Assembly (NCBI RefSeq): GCF_012222305.1
Contig: NZ_CP035730.1
Coordinates: 1,364,001 to 1,428,000 of the forward strand
Source: Sulfolobus sp. S-194
GTDB lineage: Archaea > Thermoproteota > Thermoprotei_A > Sulfolobales > Sulfolobaceae
Reading direction: 5' to 3'
DNA: 64,000 bases
Shown piece after piece: positions 1-8,545 of this stretch (positions within the stretch are counted from its first letter, which is position 1; every line of letters begins with the position of its first letter). The position numbers and the translations under genes were made by a program. The notes beneath the pieces were generated by a model that did no database searches, was not told where the DNA came from, and worked only from the letters and a program-made list of their open reading frames with translations.

Positions 1-47
1 AGAGAACCATCTTTTACGTTTTTAATAAACGTAAATGTGAGTGTGCC

Positions 48-75
48 CATAATGTCGCCATTATGTTATAAATTC
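48..75. repeat. Degenerate end of the 124-bp MITE family
   Basis: This stretch matches the first 28 bases of the intact MITE at 287-410 with about two mismatches: an inverted-repeat-like end followed by the ATGTTATAAATTC core. No matching second end is seen nearby, so it is a truncated or eroded fourth copy. Seen directly in the sequence; the relation to the MITE is inference from the shared core. Confidence 0.5.
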
Positions 76-99
76 TGGGGTTTAGCCTTTTTCGCGTTC

Positions 100-283
100 T
101 GTGTGTCCAACAATTTCATTTGTTTCAGATTTAGTTAAAAAATCTAGATAGTCTCATCTTGTTAGTATCTTTTTTAACAAAAATTATTTATTAACATGAT
201 TTTCATAAAATCTTACGTTAAATTGAAAGCATTTTCTTTAATTTATATGATAAATATTAAACTAACAATATAGTTGGACACAC
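100..283. repeat. 184-bp inverted-repeat element related to the IS at 41 kb
   Basis: The ends TGTGTGTCCAAC and GTTGGACACAC form terminal inverted repeats around about 160 bp of AT-rich non-coding DNA. The same end sequence, extended through ACAATTTCATT, bounds the decayed insertion sequence at 41141-41854. This is therefore probably a non-autonomous derivative (MITE) of that element, carrying the ends without a transposase. Its right end lies only 3 bp from the next MITE. Confidence 0.55.
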
Positions 284-286
284 TCA

Positions 287-410
287 TAGTGTCGTCATTA
301 TGTTATAAATTCATTAGCGGAGTTTATCTCTAGCTAGAGAAGATGCTAAGATAAAGTTCTTGTTCTCCTTATTTTAATATAGAAATATAAATACCATTAT
401 GACGACACTA
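287..410. repeat. MITE copy 1, 124 bp, ends TAGTGTCGTCAT
   Basis: The element begins TAGTGTCGTCATTATG and ends CATTATGACGACACTA, a nearly perfect 16-bp terminal inverted repeat. The interior is shared with copies at 18925-19048 and 32713-32838, including a small palindrome around TCTCTAGCTAGAGA and a block reading AGATGCTAAGATAAAGTT. It has no coding capacity, so a transposase must be supplied in trans; none with these ends is present in the window. The sequence GACACACTCA occurs on both sides, 2 bp further out on the right, possibly a target duplication. Confidence 0.8.
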
Positions 411-598
411 TCGACACACTCATCACAATCCCCAATAATAGTTTACTTATCTGATTATCCATTGTAATACCTGAATATAGAATATATTTTCTTTCTTCCC
501 ATAAAATAGTAATGATAAATATTTCTTAGAAAGTTTTACTATATAGTTACAGAAATTAAAATAATTTATTAAGCACTTAGAGAAAACTATTATATTAC

Positions 599-1577
599 GT
601 GATAGCCGTAAAAGGGAAATTGTTCGGAGGGAAAAGATTATAGAAAAAGATGTTGCAATAATTGATAAGGTAAAATAGTAAAGGTAGGAAAGGACTTAGA
701 CACCTCTGACCTAAAGACAATTGAAGAAAAATTCATAACCCCCAGATTAATAGATGCTCACGTACACTTCTTCGGTGCAGTTAATGACAACGTGTTGGAA
801 TGGAATATAACTCCTGAAGGCTTTCTACTGCCAGAAGCGTTTCAGACATGATTAGGTTGCTTTCAGCCGGGTTTACAACAGTAAGGGATTTAGGGAGCAA
901 ATCCGAGATATACTTAAGCAAAGCTGAAAAGGAGGGGACAATAATAGGGCCTAGAGTAATAGCTTCATGTTATTCAATAGCCGAAACGGGAGGAAATGAC
1001 GATCCCACAGACTTACCTTTAGATATGGCGCAAAGGCTTTCCTACTCATTTTTATTGTGATTCACCGTGGGAGTGCAGAAAAGCCGTTAGGCTCGCTATA
1101 AGGCAAGGTGCTGAGGTGATAAAAGTTTACGCTTCGGGTACCTTTTCTCAAGGTGGAAAGATTAAGGTGGATAACAATAGATTATTTAAAGGCTATAGTT
1201 GACGAAGCCCATAAGGCTGGTTTAAAGATTGCTTCACATGCTTATGGTGAGGAGGCTATTTCCAATAGGATTGAGGCTGAGGTAGATATTATTGAGTACG
1301 GGCTAGGTTTACTGAAGAACCGGCTAAGGAGATGAAGAGTAAGGGGATTTGTTATATTCCGACTTTAACAACTAACGAAATTAATCCTAAAATAAGGAAG
1401 TTAGATGAGGAAATTAATGCTAAGAAGAAGGAGTTAATAAAAAGGCATTTCACAGACTATATGAGGATTGCTGTAGAAAATAGGTTGAAAATTGAAGCTG
1501 GTACAGATTACGTAGGTCCTTCTGAAAGAGCTCACAGTATGAATTGCAGATTGTTTTACTTAGCAAGTAAAGGTTAG
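599..1577 (+). pseudogene. Broken metal-dependent amidohydrolase (imidazolonepropionase/prolidase-like)
   Basis: Reading across frames from the GTG at 599 gives a recognisable amidohydrolase. It starts with a beta-strand N-terminal domain, followed by the metal-binding motif RLIDAHVHFFG (about 755-780), then LLSAGFTTVRDLGS, then a VIKVYASGTFSQGG segment and an IASHAYGEEAI histidine motif. It ends near IEAGTDYVGP. An early stop near 640 and at least three frameshifts (near 675, 845 and 1040), plus a junction near 1335, break the frame. The product stops at 1577 without the last part of the barrel. The gene is dead; its original substrate cannot be told, but peptidase-type (Xaa-Pro dipeptidase-like) relatives share the TTVRDLG signature. 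Confidence 0.7.
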
Positions 1578-1678
1578 CTTAGCTCTATTTTTCATCTTAG
1601 GCTAGAGAATAAAACATCGACATCTCAAAACCTTCAAAACTACTAGGAAAAAAGAAATAAAAGCTATTGTTAGTGCAT

Positions 1679-3241
1679 CTATTTTCCCCTTTTCCTCAAG
1701 TATACAACTCCACTTACTAGAAATCCAAATAATGAAGAGTAAACGTAATATTCGGAAATAAATGAATATATGTTATCCACTTGATAATAGTACATAGATA
1801 TCCCTAAAGTTAATAGGAAAAGTAGTAAAGCAGATAATACTAGGAATCTCTTCTTAACCCCAGCAAATAGTAATGCAAAAGCTATTACCTCTAGTGGTAA
1901 TAAGAAAGATATTGCTGGTGCAGGATAATTTTGTGCATATGAAGTATAATTAGGTACTTTTGCAATATAACCATAATGAATTGTGTATTGTAATGGAATT
2001 GGATAAGTCCAGTTATCTGGAGCTAATATTATTGGAGGTCTTGGAGATGAGGAGAAATTAAATGCCTCTAATAACCCTTGTACATCGCTATTTTCAACCC
2101 ATTGAGTAAGCCAAGGCAAACCCCAATTATAGTCAATAAAGGCTAATAAAGTATAACCACTTAAGGTGTAGTTATCTACCCATCCTTCCTTAGCGTAAGG
2201 TGATATGATTAGAAGCGGTATTCTTTGACCTAAACCATAATGATTAATTGCTGGAGGTACAACCTGGTCAAAATAGCCTCCACCCTCATCGAAAGTTATG
2301 AAAATAACAGTAGAGTTCCAGAATTTACTTTCCATTACAGAATTTATTATCTTAACTAATTCAATCTCACCAACAGTTATATTGTATGGCGGGTGCATAT
2401 CATAATAATCGCTACTACAACCGATTAGCATAACCCAACTTACTTCTGGTAAATTTCCAGACTTCAAATCGTAGAAGAAATTGGAGAGAGAATAAATATT
2501 ACTCTTTGCTTGATTCATATGAATAAAAGCATTTAGAGGCCAAGGAATACCTCCTTTATAATCGTAAACATAGTAACCCCAGCTTATGTCGTGAGAGGAG
2601 AGCTGATAGAATATTGTATCGTTATAGGGAATAGCATTTGAAGCTTCATCTGAGTAAAAGTTTGGTGGGAAACCAGTTAAATATGCAACTCTATTAGGTT
2701 CTGTTAATCCTAAAACTGGAGCAAAATAATCGTCAGCCAGAACATATTCTTCGGCGTAATCCCATAAGATCCAAGCTTGTTGATAGGAGAAGTAAGCCAT
2801 TGATTGTGAGCCGGAATAATAAACAAAACCTATAGGATTACCAAACCAATAGTCTCCGTGATAAGCGTTCCACCCTTCATAGGGATCCACAGTATCGTAA
2901 GCGTTAGCGTAATATGGATGAGAATAACCTAGTATTGGCAACCAAGGGACGTTTGGAACGTTAATCCATGATAATACACCATTTTTACTTTTCTCAAGCT
3001 GAGTATAATTATTATATAACCCATCTACCCACATTACTGATAAAGTGACATTATTAATTATTGGGGGCCAACCAAATGGATAAGTACCAAAGAGGTTGTC
3101 AAAAGAATGGTTTTCCTCAATTATTATAATAACATGCTGAATAGGAGTCTTTGTAGCGCTTGCATGAGAAATAGTAGTTAAGAGAAAAAGTGTGCATAGA
3201 ATCACGATAAGATGTCTCTTCATTATCTTCACCTTATTCAT
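1679..3241 (-). CDS. Secreted, membrane-anchored phosphoesterase (phospholipase C/acid phosphatase family)
   Basis: This 520-residue protein has an N-terminal signal peptide beginning at MKRHLIVIL (residue 7, an alternative start). The phosphoesterase-family motifs follow: HVIIIIEENHSFDNLFGTYP (about 38-57), LTEPNRVAYLTG, FITFDEGGGYFDQVVPP and RIPLLIISPYAKEG. The C-terminus has two hydrophobic segments and ends LRKRGK, which should anchor the enzyme outside the cell. PF04185-type enzymes cleave phosphomonoesters or phosphodiesters at acid pH. The ATG overlaps the stop of the transporter gene upstream (ATGA), so it is the last gene of the ECF operon. I infer that it releases phosphate from a phosphorylated vitamin before uptake; general phosphate scavenging is the alternative. 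Confidence 0.8.
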   Translation of the reverse strand: MNKVKIMKRHLIVILCTLFLLTTISHASATKTPIQHVIIIIEENHSFDNLFGTYPFGWPPIINNVTLSVMWVDGLYNNYTQLEKSKNGVLSWINVPNVPWLPILGYSHPYYANAYDTVDPYEGWNAYHGDYWFGNPIGFVYYSGSQSMAYFSYQQAWILWDYAEEYVLADDYFAPVLGLTEPNRVAYLTGFPPNFYSDEASNAIPYNDTIFYQLSSHDISWGYYVYDYKGGIPWPLNAFIHMNQAKSNIYSLSNFFYDLKSGNLPEVSWVMLIGCSSDYYDMHPPYNITVGEIELVKIINSVMESKFWNSTVIFITFDEGGGYFDQVVPPAINHYGLGQRIPLLIISPYAKEGWVDNYTLSGYTLLAFIDYNWGLPWLTQWVENSDVQGLLEAFNFSSSPRPPIILAPDNWTYPIPLQYTIHYGYIAKVPNYTSYAQNYPAPAISFLLPLEVIAFALLFAGVKKRFLVLSALLLFLLTLGISMYYYQVDNIYSFISEYYVYSSLFGFLVSGVVYLRKRGK

Positions 3242-4221
3242 AATCCTACATATGGTATACTTCTACCAAATCCAATCATATTAGCTATTATATCTAAAAT
3301 CACTAAGCTAATAATTATACTAAACATTATATAATCATATTTTGTTATTTGCGGTTCTTTCAATAGCGTTCTTTTTGGATAAGCCCTAAATCCTCTAGTA
3401 TCTGCTGAAATTGCTAAACTCTTTGCACCCCTAAAAAGATAAACCATTGTGGGTACAATAGCCATAACTGCACCGATAATGTAATAAAATGACCTTAATA
3501 TTCTAGGCTTACCATATCCAAGACCTCTTAGGATTTGCATTTTTAGTGATGTATCCAACAGTTCAAAAATCGTTGGAATTGTCCTAAAACCTACCATAAG
3601 GGAAAATGTTATAGCTAAAGGTACCTTAATTTGAGTAAATGATTTAAATAAATCAGATACTGAAGTAGAAACAACTAATAAGAGAGCCGAAACTAATGTT
3701 ACAGTAATTCTAAATGCTGTCTGTAATCCGTAATAGATTGCTTGAAATGTTAAATCTGGTACATATCCCATGATAGAGAAGTAACTTGGCCAAACCCACA
3801 CTGTAATGGGATTCTGATTGGGGAATACTTCATTAAGAATATATGGTGGTGTATATGGTGCTATTGCCCATGTAGAACCTATTAAAGATGACAATGCAAG
3901 CATTAAGACATAACCAAATTTCTTTAAACCGTTATTTAACGTAAGGTAAAGCGGTAATATTGCAAATGTTAATAAAGCTCCAATCCACCATATAGTGGTT
4001 GATGCAACTGCCATTATGACTATTCCGAAGAGTATCTTAGTAATGGGATTCATTTTGTATAAAAAGGATTCGCCTTTTTCATATCTCGTTAGTTCAACAA
4101 ACCCCTTTAATCCTATCCACCAAAATATTAAAAGTACTGGTAAGGCTATGCCAAAAAGGACCAAATACCAACTTATTATATTCTGAGTTATGGGATTTTC
4201 ATATAGAAAAGATAGATCCAT
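3238..4221 (-). CDS. ecfT: ECF transporter transmembrane (T) component
   Basis: The 327-residue product has about six membrane spans. It has the cytoplasmic coupling helices typical of CbiQ/EcfT proteins, including the segment LRGLGYGKPRIL, and a late segment SLAISADTRGFRAYPKRT that matches the usual 'ARGF' coupling region. It transmits ATPase movement to a substrate-binding S component. Its start overlaps the end of the ATPase gene by 23 bp, and its stop overlaps the phosphoesterase start by 4 bp, so the genes are translationally coupled. Family assignment is firm; the vitamin carried is not shown by this subunit. Confidence 0.85.
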   Translation of the reverse strand: MDLSFLYENPITQNIISWYLVLFGIALPVLLIFWWIGLKGFVELTRYEKGESFLYKMNPITKILFGIVIMAVASTTIWWIGALLTFAILPLYLTLNNGLKKFGYVLMLALSSLIGSTWAIAPYTPPYILNEVFPNQNPITVWVWPSYFSIMGYVPDLTFQAIYYGLQTAFRITVTLVSALLLVVSTSVSDLFKSFTQIKVPLAITFSLMVGFRTIPTIFELLDTSLKMQILRGLGYGKPRILRSFYYIIGAVMAIVPTMVYLFRGAKSLAISADTRGFRAYPKRTLLKEPQITKYDYIMFSIIISLVILDIIANMIGFGRSIPYVGL

Positions 4222-5764
4222 GCTTACTCACCAGATATTCCGTAGGAGGATAAACATCTAGATCTTCTTTACAAAAAATCTCCTCTGGTCTACCTTCAGC
4301 AATAATCTTACCTTCATTCATAACTAAAACCCTATCACAGAATCTATCAACGAAACGAGAATCATGAGTTACAATCAAAAAAGTAAAGCCTTTATCCCTT
4401 AATTCTTGTATCTCCTTCCCTAACATGTATCTATGATACCAATCTTGTCCACTTGTCGGCTCATCCATAAAAACTATATCAGCACCAGATGTAATTACTG
4501 AAGCCATTGCAACCCTTCTCCTTTGTCCCATAGATAAAAGTAAAGGATCTTCTTTTCTTATGTCATATAAAGAGAACATTTTTAATATTTCATTTAGTCT
4601 TTCCGTAGAAAAAGACTTTCTATTCTTCATAGAGAAAGCTACCTCATCCTCAACAGTCCTTTTCACTAACATGACATCAAAGTTCTGTGGTAAATAAGCA
4701 ATATACATTCCTCTTTCTGGTATGCTAGCTTTTGATATATCTTTACCTTTAACCATAACTTCGGCCTCACTCACCAGCTTTTTAGCATCTATTAAACCCA
4801 TAATTGCTTTTAACAAAGTCGATTTTCCAGCACCATTATTTCCCATCAAAGCAACTATTTCGCCTTTCCTTAGCCTTATCTCAGTATTAACTAAATTTTT
4901 CCCAGTCTTCCTAACCCAAACTCTTACCTTAGCATAGAGAATTTCCTCTTTTCCCTCCTTCCTAGGTGGAGGATAATATTTATAAGACTTAACATCACCG
5001 TACTTTTTCATATGGAGATAATACTCTGGTATTTCAACCCCGGCCTCATATAAATTATCTGCCTTATCAACTAATTCATCCTTCTCTATATCAAAGACAA
5101 GCTTACCTTTATCAATTAAAATAACTCTGTCAACATATGGAAGAACTCTCTCTAATTTATGCTCTACAATAATTAGGGTCCTTCTCTCCTCTCTAAAATA
5201 TTTTATGAGATTGAAAATCTGGGCTGTTCCTTTAGGATCAATATTGGATGTTGGTTCGTCTAAGATTAATGCTTTAGGCTCCATTGCTAAAACTGAGGCA
5301 ATTATTGTTCTCTGTAACTCACCACCAGATAAAGTCATAGTATCCCTATCAAGTAAATGGTAAATACCAGTTACTTTAGCTGAATTTTCAACTCTTCTCC
5401 CAATTTCTTCCTTAGGTAACATTAAGTTTTCAGGTCCAAAAGCTATTTCGTCTTCAACCGAGTAGTTAAAAGATTGCATTTCAGGATCTTGTAACACGGT
5501 TCCTATATACTTGGAAAGCTCATAAATTGGCGTCTTTCTAGGGTCTTTTCCGAAAACTTCAACTTCACCTTTAACATCGGCAAAAATCATACTTGGAATA
5601 ACTCCGTTCAAGACATTTACTAACGTAGACTTACCAGAACCTGATTTGCCGACAATAAGTATAGACTCTCCCTCTTCAATACTGAGATCTTCAATAGTTA
5701 ATGAAGGAGAAAATCTTCCTTGATAAGTAACTTCTAAGTCTCTTATTCTAATCATTAACCACAC
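4199..5764 (-). CDS. Double-domain ECF ABC ATPase
   Basis: The 521 residues hold two complete ABC cassettes. The first has Walker A GKSGSGKS (about 38-45), signature LSGGE and Walker B ALILDEPTS. The second has Walker A GNNGAGKS, a degenerate signature LSMGQ and Walker B IVFMDEPTS. Fusion of the two EcfA ATPases in one chain is typical of YkoD-like and archaeal ECF systems. The longest frame starts at a GTG one base after the S-component gene; an in-frame ATG three codons later (MIRIRDLEV) fits an ABC N-terminus better and may be the real start. It powers uptake together with the two neighbouring membrane subunits. Confidence 0.9.
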   Translation of the reverse strand: MWLMIRIRDLEVTYQGRFSPSLTIEDLSIEEGESILIVGKSGSGKSTLVNVLNGVIPSMIFADVKGEVEVFGKDPRKTPIYELSKYIGTVLQDPEMQSFNYSVEDEIAFGPENLMLPKEEIGRRVENSAKVTGIYHLLDRDTMTLSGGELQRTIIASVLAMEPKALILDEPTSNIDPKGTAQIFNLIKYFREERRTLIIVEHKLERVLPYVDRVILIDKGKLVFDIEKDELVDKADNLYEAGVEIPEYYLHMKKYGDVKSYKYYPPPRKEGKEEILYAKVRVWVRKTGKNLVNTEIRLRKGEIVALMGNNGAGKSTLLKAIMGLIDAKKLVSEAEVMVKGKDISKASIPERGMYIAYLPQNFDVMLVKRTVEDEVAFSMKNRKSFSTERLNEILKMFSLYDIRKEDPLLLSMGQRRRVAMASVITSGADIVFMDEPTSGQDWYHRYMLGKEIQELRDKGFTFLIVTHDSRFVDRFCDRVLVMNEGKIIAEGRPEEIFCKEDLDVYPPTEYLVSKHGSIFSI

Positions 5765-5765
5765 C

Positions 5766-6503
5766 TTATTGTCCTACAGCCCTTACAATTCTTAATGCTA
5801 AAAGTCCAGCAATAATACCAAACACTATATCAGCTGGAATAAAAGCAAATAAATCGAATACAATATGTGCCCAATTAGGAGCATAAGCATATATAAACGG
5901 ACCAAAGAAACCAGAATAAAATATAGGATCTGGTATAGCCCACAATAATCCTAAAATCCCACCTTCTACAATAGCCAAATATCTAGAAATCAAATTAGCT
6001 CTTTGTAGACTACTTCCTCCATTCTTAGGAGTAACTCCGATTCCAAAAATTTTACCTCCAGTAGCGGCTATCATTAGATCTATAAAGAGCCCATAAGTCA
6101 GAGATTCATATATAGTGAACATCGGTTCACCACCGAAACCGTAATAGAAGATATCACTAAGCAAATTAAATATAAGTAATGTTAGCATTCCCGCACCAAC
6201 TTTTCTGACTAATGCCGCTACAATAAATATAATTACTAGTCTTCCCCAAAATCCTACATCGATAAACGGTGAATTCGGTAAGAATTTGCCTATGTATCTA
6301 CCGATAAAAAACTCCCATGCTACTGAGAATGCTGCACCAATACCTATATAGACTAAGTCTAACGTAGAGAAAGCCTTTAAGCCACCAGTCTTTTTACCAT
6401 AATAAAAGACAAAAAATAACGCTAAAATAAAGTATAATAAAACAATTTCCCAAGGAATTTGCCCTGGTTCATTTATTGCTCCAGATATTCCGTTAAAACT
6501 CAT
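5766..6503 (-). CDS. Probable ECF substrate-binding (S) component, YkoE-like
   Basis: A 245-residue hydrophobic protein with about six predicted spans and no recognisable enzyme motif. It is the first gene of the operon leading into the ATPase and T subunits, and every group II ECF cassette needs an S subunit, so this is the natural candidate. The arrangement S, double ATPase, T matches the ykoE-ykoD-ykoC thiamine/hydroxymethylpyrimidine cassette. The nearby TenA-like gene also points to thiamine precursors. A purine-rich GAAGGA stands 2-7 bases before the ATG and supports the start. The substrate is inferred from context only. Confidence 0.6.
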   Translation of the reverse strand: MSFNGISGAINEPGQIPWEIVLLYFILALFFVFYYGKKTGGLKAFSTLDLVYIGIGAAFSVAWEFFIGRYIGKFLPNSPFIDVGFWGRLVIIFIVAALVRKVGAGMLTLLIFNLLSDIFYYGFGGEPMFTIYESLTYGLFIDLMIAATGGKIFGIGVTPKNGGSSLQRANLISRYLAIVEGGILGLLWAIPDPIFYSGFFGPFIYAYAPNWAHIVFDLFAFIPADIVFGIIAGLLALRIVRAVGQ

Positions 6504-7117
6504 ATTCCTTCATGACTAGTAATAATTACAACTATATAATAATTATCTTTATAATCTATATAAACTTTTTAATCTACATAGATACAAATAAACTATATAA
6601 AGCTATATAAAAAATAATAATGTTTGCGTGATACGGTAATTTACCTATTAGGGTCAGCATTGAGCTATTTCTAAAAATTTCCATCATCAGTAATACCTTA
6701 ATACAGTATTTATACTCTATGTAAAGAAAGTTCATTTAATAAATTTATATACTAATAATGACACTGTGTTTTACCCTTGAAAATTTACAATAATTTACGT
6801 ATAAATATTATAAATATCCAATTTAACATCTTACTTTTATTATCAGTTTCTTAACTATTTTCAGCTTAAAGATTATATTTTTCCAACTTTTTTAACGTGA
6901 AGTAAAAGAATTTTCAATAAAATTTGTTAATTACTTCACGAACAATATTTATCATTACAAAAATTGCGTCCAATAAAACTCAAATCTGTTTTTACATTAC
7001 GATATAATTTATACTTTTTAAAATGAAGGATAGTATAATGTTTATAATATTTATATTTAAAATTATAATTATCAAGTGGAGAAAGAAATTTAAGCAAGCA
7101 ATGAAATATATGAAAAT
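6504..7117. other. Non-coding, very AT-rich stretch between divergent genes
   Basis: About 610 bases with no supported gene. It must hold the promoter of the ECF operon on the left and of the regulator gene on the right. Several TATA-like runs are present, for example around 6580-6605, but none can be singled out. The only frame here, on the minus strand at 6936-7139, has biased composition and no family resemblance. Confidence 0.4.
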
Positions 7118-7567
7118 ATGGAGAAAATGGAAATACCAAAAGAGCTCAAACCTCTAACATTTATTTATGATTTAAATGAAAGAGAACTAGAAATTTTTCT
7201 ATATTTAGCTAAGACTAAAGAACAACTTAATGCAGATGAATTATCGGAAAAATTAAATATAAGTAGATCTTGCATCATGGGTTACATTAAAAAGCTAGAA
7301 AATAAAGGGTTAATATTAAAGAAAAGAGATGTTAGAACAATTAGAAGAGGAAAACCACAATACTTATATTATGTTGATAATACCAAAGTTAGAGAGAAAA
7401 TCGTAAACGATATAATAGAATTAGCAGTAGAGGTAAGAAAATCCTTCATAAATTATCTCAATGACCTAACAGCAACAGCTTGGCCTATTAAGAAAAGTAG
7501 TGAAAATGGTACTTTACCTAGAAGCACTAGAAGTAATATAGAAATAGAACAGAGTAATGAAGCATAA
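7118..7567 (+). CDS. Winged-helix transcriptional regulator (MarR/TrmB-like)
   Basis: The 149-residue protein carries a winged helix-turn-helix at about 20-85. The recognition helix lies in LSEKLNISRSCIMGYIKKLE and a basic wing in KKRDVRTIRRGKPQYLYYV. A helical segment follows (VREKIVNDIIELAVEVRKS), probably for dimerisation. The last 35 residues are polar and low in order, and are encoded on DNA that also codes the end of the convergent membrane protein (115-bp overlap). A second possible start is Met4. It sits between the ECF operon and the TenA-like gene, so a role in vitamin control is possible but unproven. Confidence 0.7.
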   Translation: MEKMEIPKELKPLTFIYDLNERELEIFLYLAKTKEQLNADELSEKLNISRSCIMGYIKKLENKGLILKKRDVRTIRRGKPQYLYYVDNTKVREKIVNDIIELAVEVRKSFINYLNDLTATAWPIKKSSENGTLPRSTRSNIEIEQSNEA

Positions 7568-7932
7568 TTTAGGTTTTTTATACGGTAGTCAACATATATC
7601 CAATAGTATTCAAAACTTATTCCCACAAATCCAGAAATTAAAACTAAATAGCCTGGGAATCCTATTTGTGGAAAAGCAAATGATAAAATTATTAGTGGAG
7701 AAGCAATAATGATTAGAAGTGATGAAATATATCCTACTCTATGCCCTGCACTTAACCTTGAGAAACCTTGTCTAAAACTTAATCCAGCTAATACTGAAAT
7801 TAACATTGCTACAACTAATAAAATGTTAAAATACTCAGAGATTCCAAAGAATATTGAAAATATGAAAAGGTAGAGAGCCCCTCTGCCTATATAGTTAAGA
7901 CCTATATTATATACTCCCTTTTTTCTCGACAT
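7453..7932 (-). CDS. Small polytopic membrane protein of unknown function
   Basis: The 159 residues form four to five hydrophobic segments separated by short basic loops (for example SFRQGFSRLSAGHRVGY), with a basic N-terminus MSRKKG. No family is recognised. The start overlaps the end of the TenA-like gene by 26 bp, so the two are co-transcribed and probably translationally coupled. The end overlaps the convergent regulator by 115 bp, which suggests that one of the two genes may really end or be regulated differently. A partner of the TenA-like protein is conceivable. Confidence 0.65.
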   Translation of the reverse strand: MSRKKGVYNIGLNYIGRGALYLFIFSIFFGISEYFNILLVVAMLISVLAGLSFRQGFSRLSAGHRVGYISSLLIIIASPLIILSFAFPQIGFPGYLVLISGFVGISFEYYWIYVDYRIKNLNYASLLCSISILLLVLLGKVPFSLLFLIGQAVAVRSLR

Positions 7933-8482
7933 CTCTTAATCCCTCCCAAAATTCATACTCGTAATATTGAATCATCTTTGCAATTTCTAAATATCTTCCT
8001 TTATATCTATTTATAATTTCTTCAGCCTTTTCCTCATCAACTTTAACATTTGCAAACAATTCCAAAAAACGTACATCATACTTATCTTTAAATTTTTCAA
8101 CTAATCTTTTACAATTATAAGACCATATTGGAAAGTTAACAACTAAACCTAGAACTTGTTCACCAGGATTAGCGTAGCTAGCCAACCATGCTAAATAATG
8201 AGTATAAGAAACAACTGATGGAATAGGCTCCCTTTTCTTTTCAGCAATCACTCGAAGAATCTTTAAACCTTCATAGTCGCCCTGAAGCGCACTAACAAAG
8301 AAATCAATTTCATCCTGTTCCTTTGCTCTAGAAATCATTATTGCTAATGACCTTAAATCATGATTAACTATATACCACTGTTGGTCATAAAATAACTTTA
8401 AGGTTTCAATTGAATCGAAAAGCTCATGAGATAAAATACGTGAATTTAACTCAGATATTTCTTTTCTTATTTCGCTTAACAT
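7907..8482 (-). CDS. TenA/THI-4-like protein lacking the catalytic cysteine
   Basis: The 191-residue all-helical protein has the TenA layout: DSIETLKLFYDQQWYIVNHDLRSLAIMISRA early (Asp42 at the position of the substrate-binding Asp) and a C-terminal YYEYEFWEGL helix with the usual Glu. At the place where true thiaminase II has P-C-Y-W, this protein reads NFPIWSYN, with neither Cys nor Glu. The protein is therefore a diverged member, perhaps a ligand-binding or oxidase-like relative, unlike the canonical TenA at 60292-60942. It is coupled to the downstream membrane-protein gene and lies close to the ECF operon. Confidence 0.7.
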   Translation of the reverse strand: MLSEIRKEISELNSRILSHELFDSIETLKLFYDQQWYIVNHDLRSLAIMISRAKEQDEIDFFVSALQGDYEGLKILRVIAEKKREPIPSVVSYTHYLAWLASYANPGEQVLGLVVNFPIWSYNCKRLVEKFKDKYDVRFLELFANVKVDEEKAEEIINRYKGRYLEIAKMIQYYEYEFWEGLRDVEKKGSI

Positions 8483-8545
8483 AATTAACTATCATCACAC
8501 AGTTTAATAAATTTCGATTAATCATTTTTACCTCTATGCTAATAT

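Noticed and set aside
6504-6660. TPP riboswitch upstream of the ECF operon
   Set aside because: No CUGAGA-type THI box or matching stems seen; such riboswitches are not expected in this group.
6936-7139. Minus-strand frame of 67 residues before the regulator gene
   Set aside because: Tyr/Lys/Phe-rich composition of AT-rich non-coding DNA, no family, and it overlaps the regulator start.
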